7,615 nt of DNA, from contig WFMO01000100.1 in assembly GCA_015489055.1 (NCBI GenBank), positions 1 to 7,615 on the forward strand, in the 5' to 3' direction. Shown piece by piece: positions 1-5,485 of the stretch (the stretch's first letter is position 1; the number at the start of each line of letters is the position of its first letter). The stretch comes from Helicobacteraceae bacterium. GTDB taxonomy: Bacteria > Campylobacterota > Campylobacteria > Campylobacterales > Sulfurimonadaceae. The translations under genes and the position numbers were made by a program. The notes under the pieces were generated by a model, which did no database searches, was not told where the DNA came from, and saw only the letters and a list, made by a program, of their open reading frames with translations.

Positions 1-910
1 TATAATCGCAGTACTGTAGTGAGTCCAATGCCAAAGAAAATTCAGGCGGATCGACAACTGTTTCAATCGCCAATTTCATCATTCTGGCATACTGCATTAA
101 CTGCTCAACCGCTCCTATACGATAGGTATCTAGTACAACCAAGCCAACTTTATATTTTTTCTCTAAAAGATATGAATATCTAGCGGCTAATTTTGCTATA
201 GATGTTGTTTTGCCTGCCCCTGTAGGTCCCACAAGCATCATAATCTTTTTTTTACCGACACTAAGATTGTTTTCTATTCTCACGGGAATAATCTTGCGTA
301 ATAATGATTTAAAATATCTTTGAACGGTCTGAGAATTTTTACGCATTTTAAGCGGCATATGCTCTAAACTAAGGCGCATCATCTCATTAAGATGGTTAGT
401 GTTCATGCCGCTTTGCAGAGCCATTTTGTAAATCTGTGCAAACTCTGAAGGTATAGCGGGTGTAATTGTTTCAGATTTTTCTTCCCAAAACATATTTTGT
501 ATCAATCTGACCTTATCGCTTAATTTTGATATCTCGTTTTTGATTTCACTCAATGTGCCGTCATTATTATTTTGTACAATATCATTATCTCTATGAGCGT
601 CATCTGAATCTATGTCTGTGGTAGTTTTGGCAATTTCAGATATTTGCCTGGCCGCTTTTGAGATGTTATAAAGAACATCCTTGCTCTCTTTTGCAATTGA
701 GTTTTGATGACGTAAAGACCTCTTTTTCGGTATTTTTTCCTTAATATTAGACTCATCTATTCCAACTACGATTTCATACAAAGCAGGCTTGCCTAATGAT
801 TTTTTTTGCAATTCACGTGTTTCGATCAACATTGCATCTTCGCCTACCGTTAGTCGTGCCTTCTTTAGTGCTTCTGTAGGGGTACTACCGCTAAAAGTTA
901 AAATTTTCAT
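1..910 (-). CDS. flhF: FlhF, SRP-type GTPase for flagellar placement (3' end beyond the window)
   Basis: The minus-strand frame from the ATG at 910-908 stays open to the left edge, giving about 303 residues; Campylobacterota FlhF is usually around 450-485, so the C-terminal third is missing. It opens MKILTFSGSTPTEALKKAR, typical of FlhF. A variable, charged linker follows (about residues 55-150), then the helical N domain and the GTPase G domain. Visible G-domain motifs are the P-loop GPTGAGKTT (228-236) and DTYRIGAVEQL (from 261), the SRP/FtsY/FlhF G2 region. FlhF is a membrane-associated GTPase that sets the site and number of polar flagella and, in this phylum, takes part in switching on flagellar genes. 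Its ATG overlaps the folK stop codon (ATGA, 907-910), so it is probably translationally coupled. No clear Shine-Dalgarno precedes it, which fits coupling. Identity is highly secure. Confidence 0.96.
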   Translation of the reverse strand, partial: MKILTFSGSTPTEALKKARLTVGEDAMLIETRELQKKSLGKPALYEIVVGIDESNIKEKIPKKRSLRHQNSIAKESKDVLYNISKAARQISEIAKTTTDIDSDDAHRDNDIVQNNNDGTLSEIKNEISKLSDKVRLIQNMFWEEKSETITPAIPSEFAQIYKMALQSGMNTNHLNEMMRLSLEHMPLKMRKNSQTVQRYFKSLLRKIIPVRIENNLSVGKKKIMMLVGPTGAGKTTSIAKLAARYSYLLEKKYKVGLVVLDTYRIGAVEQLMQYARMMKLAIETVVDPPEFSLALDSLQYCDY

Positions 911-1392
911 GCCGATAAACTCAACAGCGGAATTACTACGCTCTCACGCTCTTGCCAATGAGGATGCGGAATAATTAATTTCGGCGTATGAATTACACGG
1001 TTATCAAAAAACAAAATATCCAAATCTAATGTCCTTGGTGCATTTTTAAATGTGCGTTTTCTTGAAAAATATTTTTCCACTCTCATAAGGTAAGCTAGCA
1101 ACTCTTTAGGCTGCATAGACGTGCCAACTAAAATAACAGAATTATAAAAATCTTCTTGCTCAGTATATCCAAAAGGTGGATTTTTTAAAATAAATCCAGT
1201 TTTTAGGACTTGAACTGCTTTATCCCTGCGAAACTTAAAAACAAGGTGATTAAAACGGCGTAAAACATTTGAAACATTTCCGCCTATACCTATTGTTGCT
1301 ATAAATCTATACGGCTTGACAGGATAATAACAACGCGGATAATGCTTGGACTTTATAGATGTTAGTTTGTTATTTATCGCCCGCTTTAACAT
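907..1392 (-). CDS. folK: HPPK, 6-hydroxymethyl-7,8-dihydropterin pyrophosphokinase
   Basis: This 161-residue protein transfers pyrophosphate from ATP to 6-hydroxymethyl-7,8-dihydropterin in cytoplasmic folate synthesis. The sequence shows the HPPK core: GIGGNV (35-40) where most HPPKs have a GSNLGD-like turn, NPPFGYTEQEDFYNSVI (from 71), the signature PRTLDLDIL (119-127) with the two Mg-binding aspartates D123 and D125, and IPHPHWQER (141-149). About 28 residues precede the usual start of the fold. I remember a similar extension in Campylobacterota homologues, and no later Met is available, so the ATG at 1392 is kept. It starts 8 bases after the aroQ stop with no obvious Shine-Dalgarno and overlaps flhF by 4 bases, which indicates one transcript aroQ-folK-flhF. 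The link of a folate gene with flhF is a conserved order in this phylum. Confidence 0.94.
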   Translation of the reverse strand: MLKRAINNKLTSIKSKHYPRCYYPVKPYRFIATIGIGGNVSNVLRRFNHLVFKFRRDKAVQVLKTGFILKNPPFGYTEQEDFYNSVILVGTSMQPKELLAYLMRVEKYFSRKRTFKNAPRTLDLDILFFDNRVIHTPKLIIPHPHWQERESVVIPLLSLSA

Positions 1393-1400
1393 CTATAGGT

Positions 1401-1874
1401 TTATTGCTGTGCAGATTTTTCGGCTTCTTTCATAGCTTCAATTTCACTAAATAACTGTAGCATGCCAATCATCGCCAAATGGTATCCAAATGGACCAAAA
1501 CCAATCAATGTTGATGCGCAAACAGGTGAGATTAAACTTTTTTGTCTAAACTCTTCACGGCGATATAGATTTGAGATATGAACCTCGATAGTTGGTAAAG
1601 ACACAGCGGCAATCGCATCACGAATAGCTATAGATGTATGAGTATACGCAGCAGGATTTATAATAATCCCGTTTGTGTCTCCAAAGCATTCTTGGATTTT
1701 ATCGACAAGTTCACCTTCAAGATTGCTTTGAAAAAACTCTATTTCCATATCATTTTGCGCTGCTACATCCTTCATCTGTGCATGAATTTCTTCTAGTTTC
1801 ATAGTTCCGTAAATATGTTGCTCTCTTGTGCCTAACATATTTAAATTAGGACCCTGTATTACAGTTATTTTCAT
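1401..1874 (-). CDS. aroQ: Type II 3-dehydroquinate dehydratase
   Basis: This enzyme dehydrates 3-dehydroquinate to 3-dehydroshikimate, the third step of the cytoplasmic shikimate pathway. Every type II active-site block is present: [16 protein letters not shown] with N10, R17 and the catalytic Y22; NPAAYTHTS with N73 and H79; EVHISN with H99; and R110 in REEFR. The reading frame extends upstream to an ATG at 1934, but I place the start at 1874. There the protein begins [10 protein letters not shown] as in the family, has 157 residues (relatives about 157-167), and AAGGA lies 6 bases ahead. A second ATG directly before it (1877) has poorer spacing. It is the first gene of the aroQ-folK-flhF operon and is divergent from the amidohydrolase. 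In several relatives a proline aminopeptidase gene sits between aroQ and folK; it is absent here. Confidence 0.95.
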   Translation of the reverse strand: MKITVIQGPNLNMLGTREQHIYGTMKLEEIHAQMKDVAAQNDMEIEFFQSNLEGELVDKIQECFGDTNGIIINPAAYTHTSIAIRDAIAAVSLPTIEVHISNLYRREEFRQKSLISPVCASTLIGFGPFGYHLAMIGMLQLFSEIEAMKEAEKSAQQ

Positions 1875-1961
1875 CATATTCCTTGATTGATTGATTTTAG
1901 AACATCCATAAATACCTGCACTTTGCTTGTTCAAGTTTTACGAGACGAACTTTAAGTTATT

Positions 1962-1967
1962 ATTTTA
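1962..1967 (-). promoter_or_regulatory. Candidate -10 element for the aroQ operon
   Basis: On the minus strand this reads TAAAAT, preceded by TTTTGG, giving an extended -10-like TTTTGGTAAAAT about 90 bases before the chosen aroQ start. No convincing -35 is seen, which is usual for vegetative promoters in Campylobacterota. It is a motif match only. It lies in the divergent spacer (1875-2015) that must also carry the promoter of the amidohydrolase gene. A plus-strand CATAAT at 1980-1985 could serve that gene. Confidence 0.35.
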
Positions 1968-2015
1968 CCAAAATTAAGCATAATATTGTTTAAAGTTTAC
2001 ATACAAAGTCATAAA

Positions 2016-3227
2016 ATGAACATTATTGCTCCAAGTTATATTTATGTTGATAACAATATCGTGCAAAACCAAGCAATAGCTTTTGATACAACCATCAAAG
2101 ACATTGCACCGCTTAAGCAGCTATTGTTAAAGTTTCCAACCGCCAAAGTTATACAATTGCAAACCAACTCTCTTGTTATGCCCGGACTTATTAATGCCCA
2201 TGTGCATTTAGAATTTAGCGCCAACAAAGATACGCTAAAATATGGACATTTTCTTCCCTGGCTTTATAGCGTCATTAAAAACAGAGATGCGCTTATAAAT
2301 TCCTGCGATGACGTATGTGTCACTAAAGCTATTGATACAATGCTTCAATCTGGCACCACCTCGTTTGGTGCTGTTAGTTCTTATGGACTAGATATGCAAG
2401 CAATACAAAACGCGCATCAAAATATAGTACTTTTTCATGAAATTATAGGCTCAAAAGCTCAAATGGTCGATGCGTTATTCAATGATTTTAAACAACGACT
2501 TGATGCTTCTAGATTATTGAACAAGCCAAACCTGTATCCAGCCATAGCAATTCATTCTCCATACTCAGTACATCCCGTTTTACTAAAAAAAGTGATTGAT
2601 ATCGCAAAAAGGGAGAAACTACCATTAAGCGCACATTTTCTAGAAAGCAAAGCCGAAGTAGATTGGCTAAAACAAGGTAGTGGAGATTTTCAATCATTTT
2701 TTAATAATTTACTTCAGCAAAATCATCCTGTAACGTCTATAAGTGAATTTTTGTCTTATTTTGAATCGATACCTACGCTGATGACACATGCCGTCCACGC
2801 AACAAAACAAGAATTGATTCAACTCTCAAATGCCGGTCACACAATCATACACTGTCCTATTTCAAACAGACTTTTAGGTAATGGCGCATTAAATATTAAT
2901 GAATTACACAGACACAATGTAAAATGGATATGCGCTACTGATGGGCTTAGCTCAAACTATACTTTAAATTTATTTGAAGAGATGAAAATAGCATTGTTTA
3001 TGCACCATGATGCAGATCTACTGCCACTAGCGCGCAAACTTCTAAATAGCGTGACCATATTAGCAGCCGATGCCCTTGGATTAAATTCCGGTGAAATAAA
3101 AATAGGTAAAAATGCGGATATGCTTGTTTTAGATTTACCTAACCCGCCATCTGATCAATTTGCCTTACATCTTATTTTACACCAATACAATATATCTAAA
3201 GTATTCATTAACGGACAACTTGTATAA
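2016..3227 (+). CDS. mqnF: Amidohydrolase of the aminodeoxyfutalosine deaminase family
   Basis: This 403-residue cytoplasmic TIM-barrel metal hydrolase belongs to the amidohydrolase superfamily, near the adenosine/SAH/aminodeoxyfutalosine deaminases. Metal and substrate motifs appear in order: INAHVHLEFS (H62, H64), AIHSPYSVHP (H180), SAHFLES (H207, E210), HAVHAT (H258, H261), HCPISNRLLG (279-288) and ATDGLSSN (D309). The composite C-terminal sheet carries a late-strand pattern near GEIKIGKNADMLVLD. The frame can be opened at a TTG (1986), but the ATG at 2016 gives the N-terminus MNIIAPSYIYV, which matches remembered relatives of about 409 residues. Neither start has a good Shine-Dalgarno. 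The likely reaction is deamination of 6-amino-6-deoxyfutalosine in the futalosine route to menaquinone. In Helicobacter and Campylobacter the MTAN nucleosidase can act directly on that compound, so the exact substrate is inferred and the symbol is provisional. Divergence from aroQ is conserved in relatives. Confidence 0.85.
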   Translation: MNIIAPSYIYVDNNIVQNQAIAFDTTIKDIAPLKQLLLKFPTAKVIQLQTNSLVMPGLINAHVHLEFSANKDTLKYGHFLPWLYSVIKNRDALINSCDDVCVTKAIDTMLQSGTTSFGAVSSYGLDMQAIQNAHQNIVLFHEIIGSKAQMVDALFNDFKQRLDASRLLNKPNLYPAIAIHSPYSVHPVLLKKVIDIAKREKLPLSAHFLESKAEVDWLKQGSGDFQSFFNNLLQQNHPVTSISEFLSYFESIPTLMTHAVHATKQELIQLSNAGHTIIHCPISNRLLGNGALNINELHRHNVKWICATDGLSSNYTLNLFEEMKIALFMHHDADLLPLARKLLNSVTILAADALGLNSGEIKIGKNADMLVLDLPNPPSDQFALHLILHQYNISKVFINGQLV

Positions 3228-3280
3228 ATATTATACTAGATACAACTATTTATAAATCTTTTAATTAAATTTTGTTGTTA

Positions 3281-3306
3281 ATATTATACGATAAAACGTA
3301 TAATAT
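3281..3306. repeat. Perfect inverted repeat, 10-bp arms and 6-base loop
   Basis: ATATTATACG (3281-3290) is the exact reverse complement of CGTATAATAT (3297-3306), separated by ATAAAA. Each arm carries a perfect TATAAT: on the plus strand at 3299-3304 and on the minus strand at 3288-3283. With only two G-C pairs and no following T-run it is a poor rho-independent terminator. A protein-binding site over a promoter is therefore a reasonable alternative reading, and the helix-turn-helix protein encoded 112 bases downstream is one possible ligand. That assignment is inference. Confidence 0.6.
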
Positions 3307-3388
3307 ATAATTTATAATGTGATATATATACTTTATCAGTTATTATTAATACTATTTTTATGATATTTTATATGTTTTATAGTATATT

Positions 3389-3398
3389 TTAAGCTTAA
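3389..3398. promoter_or_regulatory. Palindrome next to the -10 of the helix-turn-helix gene
   Basis: TTAAGCTTAA is a perfect 10-base palindrome that ends 4 bases before the candidate -10 element. A palindrome in this position is where an autoregulatory repressor would bind. It is short and made of common AT-rich words, so chance is a real possibility. Confidence 0.25.
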
Positions 3399-3402
3399 TT
3401 TA

Positions 3403-3408
3403 TATAAA
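3403..3408 (+). promoter_or_regulatory. Candidate -10 (TATAAA) giving a nearly leaderless transcript
   Basis: TATAAAAT (3403-3410) lies just before the ATG at 3418. Transcription starting the usual 6-8 bases downstream of the hexamer would begin at about 3415-3417, within a few bases of the start codon. No Shine-Dalgarno is present before that ATG, which agrees with a leaderless message. The surrounding 15-mer TTTATATAAAATATA (3399-3413) recurs exactly upstream of msrB (4444-4458). Confidence 0.45.
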
Positions 3409-3417
3409 ATATACAAT

Positions 3418-3660
3418 ATGGAAGTAGCTGATCTTTTTAATATTCTTCATAATGCAATTGAAGCAGAACATAATGGTAAAAAAATATCTCAAAATGAGAT
3501 GGCCAAATTACTTGGCATACCCATGCGTACATACCAAGACTGGAAGCTTGGAACCACGAAACCCAAAGCTGCCAAATCAGTTATCAAAATGCTTGGACTA
3601 TTGGAAGATGATGAGATTATTAGAGTTGTACGAAAAATCAATAGACTTGGAGGTCAATAA
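3418..3660 (+). CDS. Small helix-turn-helix DNA-binding protein (Xre/Cro-like)
   Basis: This 80-residue cytoplasmic protein is built around a Cro/C1-type helix-turn-helix. SQNEMAKLLGIPMRTYQDWKLG (24-45) follows the family pattern: a scaffold helix with Ala and Leu, a Gly turn, a recognition helix, then the W-x-x-G-x-x-x-P seen as W42, G45 and P49. A helix precedes it (residues 3-18) and an acidic then basic C-terminal helix follows (62-76). No ligand-binding or protease domain is attached. The ATG at 3418 lacks a Shine-Dalgarno and may be leaderless. The next gene starts 2 bases after the stop, and its ribosome site lies inside this coding region, so the two are co-expressed. Autoregulation through the palindromes upstream is plausible but unproven. 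I recognise the fold, not a named protein. It could be a chromosomal house regulator of the phylum or the DNA-binding half of a two-gene module. Confidence 0.8.
   Translation: MEVADLFNILHNAIEAEHNGKKISQNEMAKLLGIPMRTYQDWKLGTTKPKAAKSVIKMLGLLEDDEIIRVVRKINRLGGQ
3649..3653 (+). promoter_or_regulatory. Strong ribosome binding site deciding a GTG start
   Basis: GGAGG lies within the last codons of the helix-turn-helix gene, 9 bases before GTG at 3663. It is the best Shine-Dalgarno match noticed in the window and is the main evidence that the following small frame is translated from that GTG. Confidence 0.75.
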
Positions 3661-3662
3661 GC

Positions 3663-3884
3663 GTGAATACATTAACTGATAATGAGCGAAATGGGCTAGA
3701 AGATGTTTTTTTATCTATTAAAAAAAATAAAAAGATAGGAAAGCGTGACGGTATTTTCTTTTCATTTTTCATTCTAAATTATCGTTTAACATATACTAAA
3801 ATGACACAAAAAGGCTCTAAGCTACCTAAATTGGCACAATTCTTTACCAAAAAAAGAAAAAAGAAGAAAAATTTAAGCAAATAA
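3663..3884 (+). CDS. Unrecognised small, strongly basic protein
   Basis: This is a 73-residue protein starting at GTG, 2 bases after the stop of the helix-turn-helix gene and 9 bases after a GGAGG. I do not recognise a family. It has two parts. An N-terminal acidic/amphipathic segment (LTDNERNGLEDVFLSI, residues 4-19) is followed by a basic remainder with 16 Lys and 4 Arg in the whole protein against 5 acidic residues. The protein ends in a near-continuous Lys/Arg run (about 63-69). A short hydrophobic, Phe-rich patch (IFFSFFIL, 31-38) is too short and too charged at its edges for a confident membrane helix. The composition suggests contact with nucleic acid or acidic lipid. Co-translation with a DNA-binding protein makes a partner or effector role possible. 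The frame is supported by its ribosome site and tight spacing; its function is unknown. Confidence 0.65.
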   Translation: MNTLTDNERNGLEDVFLSIKKNKKIGKRDGIFFSFFILNYRLTYTKMTQKGSKLPKLAQFFTKKRKKKKNLSK

Positions 3885-3939
3885 ATAATAAAGTACAGGT
3901 AGTTGAATTACTTAAGAATTTATTGAGGCGGTAGTTTCA

Positions 3940-3945
3940 TATAAT
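3940..3945 (+). promoter_or_regulatory. Candidate -10 of the HU gene
   Basis: TATAAT matches the -10 consensus exactly and lies 42 bases before the chosen HU start, in a 103-base gap after the basic-protein gene. No -35 at proper spacing is apparent. It suggests that HU has its own promoter and is not simply read through from the upstream pair. Confidence 0.45.
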
Positions 3946-3987
3946 TTTTAGTATATCACAATCTTCAAATTAATCAAGGGTATGTTA

Positions 3988-4272
3988 ATGAATAAAGCAC
4001 AATTCGTTGAACTCGTTCAAAAAAATGGTGATTACAAAACAAAGACTGATGCTGAAAATGCTATAAAAGCATTTACAGAATCTGTAGCAGAAGCTTTAAT
4101 AGCTAAAGAAGATGTTTCATTGGTCGGATTTGGTAGTTTTGTAGCTACCCTACAAAAAGGTAAAAGTGGTAAAGTTCCAGGAACTGACAAAACATATACA
4201 ACTCAAGATAAGATGGTTCCAAAATTTAAAGCAGGCAAAGGTCTTAAAGATCGTATTGCAGCAGGAAAATAA
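3988..4272 (+). CDS. hup: HU-family nucleoid DNA-bending protein
   Basis: This 94-residue histone-like protein acts as a dimer that bends and compacts DNA. The N-terminal helical dimerisation part (MNKAQFVELVQ onward) is followed by the conserved turn GFGSF (47-51). The beta arm carries KVPG with the DNA-intercalating proline P64, and the C-terminal motif is VPKFKAGKGLKDRI (77-90). The arm differs from the usual GRNPQTGE type and reads KSGKVPGTDKTYTTQDK, a form I associate with Campylobacterota HU. An ATG two codons upstream (3982) is in frame, but AAGGG (3976-3980) lies 7 bases before the ATG at 3988 and only 1 base before the earlier one, and the family begins MNKA. A perfect hairpin follows the stop. 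A single-gene transcript is likely. Whether it is HU or a close IHF-like paralogue cannot be settled without the rest of the genome; HU is much more likely. Confidence 0.93.
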   Translation: MNKAQFVELVQKNGDYKTKTDAENAIKAFTESVAEALIAKEDVSLVGFGSFVATLQKGKSGKVPGTDKTYTTQDKMVPKFKAGKGLKDRIAAGK

Positions 4273-4276
4273 GCTA

Positions 4277-4306
4277 TTTAAGCTAGATATAAATATCTAG
4301 CTTAAA
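4277..4306 (+). terminator. Strong hairpin after the HU gene
   Basis: TTTAAGCTAGATAT (4277-4290) and ATATCTAGCTTAAA (4293-4306) are exact reverse complements, giving up to 14 paired bases around a 2-base centre, or 13 with a 4-base loop. It starts 4 bases after the HU stop codon. The downstream strand (TGTATCTTCTTC) is pyrimidine-rich but has no unbroken T-run, so it may end transcription or protect the 3' end of an abundant message. Being perfectly symmetric, it could act in either direction. Confidence 0.6.
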
Positions 4307-4447
4307 TGTATCTTCTTCATTGATATTTCTCAGCCTTTTTAAGCTACTATATTATCCTCTTGTATCAACATCTTATTAATTTTATATTTTCAAGAATAAC
4401 AAAGTTTATATTTGTATTATTCATCAATCAAACTTACTGTATTTTTA

Positions 4448-4455
4448 TATAAAAT
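4448..4455 (+). promoter_or_regulatory. Candidate -10 (TATAAAAT) upstream of msrB
   Basis: This lies in the 249-base AT-rich spacer between HU and msrB, in which I see no coding frame or RNA gene apart from the HU hairpin. The element sits in TTTATATAAAATATA (4444-4458), identical to the 15-mer before the helix-turn-helix gene. It would give a leader of roughly 60 bases before msrB. Confidence 0.4.
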
Positions 4456-4521
4456 ATAGAGCTTCAACTCATTAAGTAAGAGAGTAGGATATTTACATCA
4501 TATTAAAAAGGTTATGCCGAT

Positions 4522-4917
4522 ATGAAAAAAATTAAAAAAACAGACGTTCAGTGGAGAGAAGAATTGCCACACGACGTGTATATGGTATGTAGGCGTCATG
4601 CAACAGAACCGGCTTTTAGCGGAGCACTTAATAATTGTAAAGATGTAGGCACGTATATCTGTGCCTGCTGTGGGCAAGAACTCTTTAATAGTACAAATAA
4701 ATTTGATTCAGGGACCGGTTGGCCAAGTTTTTTTCAAAGTATATCACAAAATTGTATTACAAAAAAAGAAGATACTTCTCATGGCATGCGAAGAATAGAA
4801 GTACAATGTTCAAAATGTGATTCACATCTAGGGCATCTTTTTAATGATGGTCCCGAGCCTACGCACCTTAGATATTGTATAAATTCTCTATCTTTAAAAT
4901 TTTTAAAGGATAAATAG
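4522..4917 (+). CDS. msrB: Peptide-methionine (R)-S-oxide reductase MsrB
   Basis: MsrB reduces the R epimer of methionine sulfoxide in oxidised proteins. This copy has 131 residues and no signal peptide, so it is probably cytoplasmic. The zinc site is complete: CxxC at C47/C50 and C96/C99. The catalytic Cys is C119 in RYCIN. The substrate-site motifs FDSGTGWPSF (61-70), SHGMRR (86-91) and HLGHLF (102-107) are clear. At the position where many MsrBs have the resolving Cys (GCGWPSF), this one has Thr (T65). Such proteins are known and recycle by another Cys or directly by a reductant. Extra cysteines (C23, C39, C49, C78) are present. The start ATG lies 10 bases after AAAAAGG. Its TAG shares a base with the GTG of the isomerase gene, so the two are an operon. 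No msrA is next to it. Confidence 0.95.
   Translation: MKKIKKTDVQWREELPHDVYMVCRRHATEPAFSGALNNCKDVGTYICACCGQELFNSTNKFDSGTGWPSFFQSISQNCITKKEDTSHGMRRIEVQCSKCDSHLGHLFNDGPEPTHLRYCINSLSLKFLKDK
4905..4910 (+). promoter_or_regulatory. Ribosome binding site deciding the GTG start of the isomerase
   Basis: AAAGGA ends 6 bases before GTG (4917-4919). That GTG shares its G with the msrB stop in TAGTG, which fits stop-and-restart translation. No ATG occurs at the proper place for a signal peptide, so GTG is chosen. Confidence 0.7.
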
Positions 4918-5480
4918 TGACAGCCGTCAAAATATATTTAGCTGCATTATTGCTTTGCTGTTTTTCATTATCAATATATGCTAAACCAATACATCGACCC
5001 ATTGTTATTTTACAGACAACTGATGGCAATATAACCTTGCAGTTATATCCAAAGGTTGCACCGCTAGCTGTTGAAAATTTTTTAGGATTAGTCAAAAAAG
5101 GATATTATAATAATACTATTTTCCATAGAATTATTAAAAACTTTATGATTCAAGGTGGAGATCCAACCGGCACTGGCATGGGCGGGGCATCTATATGGAA
5201 CAAGCCTTTTAAAGATGAATTTAAACAAGGATATACATTTGATCATGCGGGCGTACTAGCCATGGCAAACTCCGGTCCAAATACAAACGAAAGTCAATTT
5301 TTTATTACTACAGGTCCTGCAAGATGGCTAAATGGATATTATACAATTTTTGGTAAAGTTATAAGGTCAAAAGCTACAATCAAAAAACTAAATGACACGC
5401 CGACCTTAGGAAAAGACAGCCACTACCGACCTATTACGCCACCGATTTTAATTCATGCTTTTATAAAAACAAATTTATAA
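4917..5480 (+). CDS. Secreted cyclophilin-type peptidyl-prolyl cis-trans isomerase
   Basis: This is a 187-residue cyclophilin that interconverts cis and trans Xaa-Pro bonds. A signal peptide is evident: one Lys, a hydrophobic run (residues 6-20) and SIYA before K23, so the mature protein is probably periplasmic. The Cys pair at 14-15 does not make a lipobox because Leu precedes it. The catalytic domain is complete: FHRIIKNFMIQGGD (R71, F76, Q79), MANSGPNTNESQFFIT (N118, Q127, F129) and RWLNGYYTIFGKV (W137, F145). The family's N-terminal ITLQLYPKVAPLAVENF block is at 39-55. It is translated from GTG overlapping the msrB stop. Pairing an isomerase with msrB suggests protein maintenance, although their compartments differ. 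The gene ends 5 bases from the end of convergent yebC. Bacterial names such as ppiA or ppiB are possible but not distinguishable here. Confidence 0.93.
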   Translation: MTAVKIYLAALLLCCFSLSIYAKPIHRPIVILQTTDGNITLQLYPKVAPLAVENFLGLVKKGYYNNTIFHRIIKNFMIQGGDPTGTGMGGASIWNKPFKDEFKQGYTFDHAGVLAMANSGPNTNESQFFITTGPARWLNGYYTIFGKVIRSKATIKKLNDTPTLGKDSHYRPITPPILIHAFIKTNL

Positions 5481-5485
5481 TAGCT

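Larger units (their letters stand above)
3228..3417. other. Extremely AT-rich spacer upstream of the helix-turn-helix gene
   Basis: Only about 23 of 190 bases are G or C (12%), far below the flanking genes. I find no coding frame and no RNA gene. The stretch contains repeated TATAAT-like hexamers (3299-3304, 3313-3318, 3403-3408), a perfect 10-bp inverted repeat (3281-3306) and the palindrome TTAAGCTTAA (3389-3398). It has to carry the end of the amidohydrolase transcript and the promoter of the small two-gene unit. Confidence 0.7.

Noticed and set aside
1875..1934. Upstream extension of aroQ to the ATG at 1934
   Set aside because: The extra 20 residues resemble nothing in the family, and a well-spaced AAGGA marks the start at 1874.
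1986..2015. TTG start of the amidohydrolase 10 codons upstream
   Set aside because: The ATG at 2016 matches the N-terminus of remembered relatives; TTG has no better ribosome site.
3228..3417. Prophage or insertion-element edge suggested by the abrupt drop in G+C
   Set aside because: No transposase, integrase, target duplication, tRNA or terminal repeats are visible, and very AT-rich spacers are common in this phylum.
3452..3679. Second open frame overlapping the helix-turn-helix gene
   Set aside because: It is in another frame of the same stretch, has no ribosome site, and the frame from 3418 has a clear helix-turn-helix pattern.
3418..3884. Classical toxin-antitoxin operon
   Set aside because: Neither protein shows a recognisable toxin fold, and a gene pair with a small regulator is not enough; kept only as one possibility among several.
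4917..4985. Lipoprotein signal in the isomerase because of the Cys pair at residues 14-15
   Set aside because: The residues before Cys are Leu-Leu-Leu, which do not satisfy a lipobox; a normal signal peptidase site after SIYA fits better.
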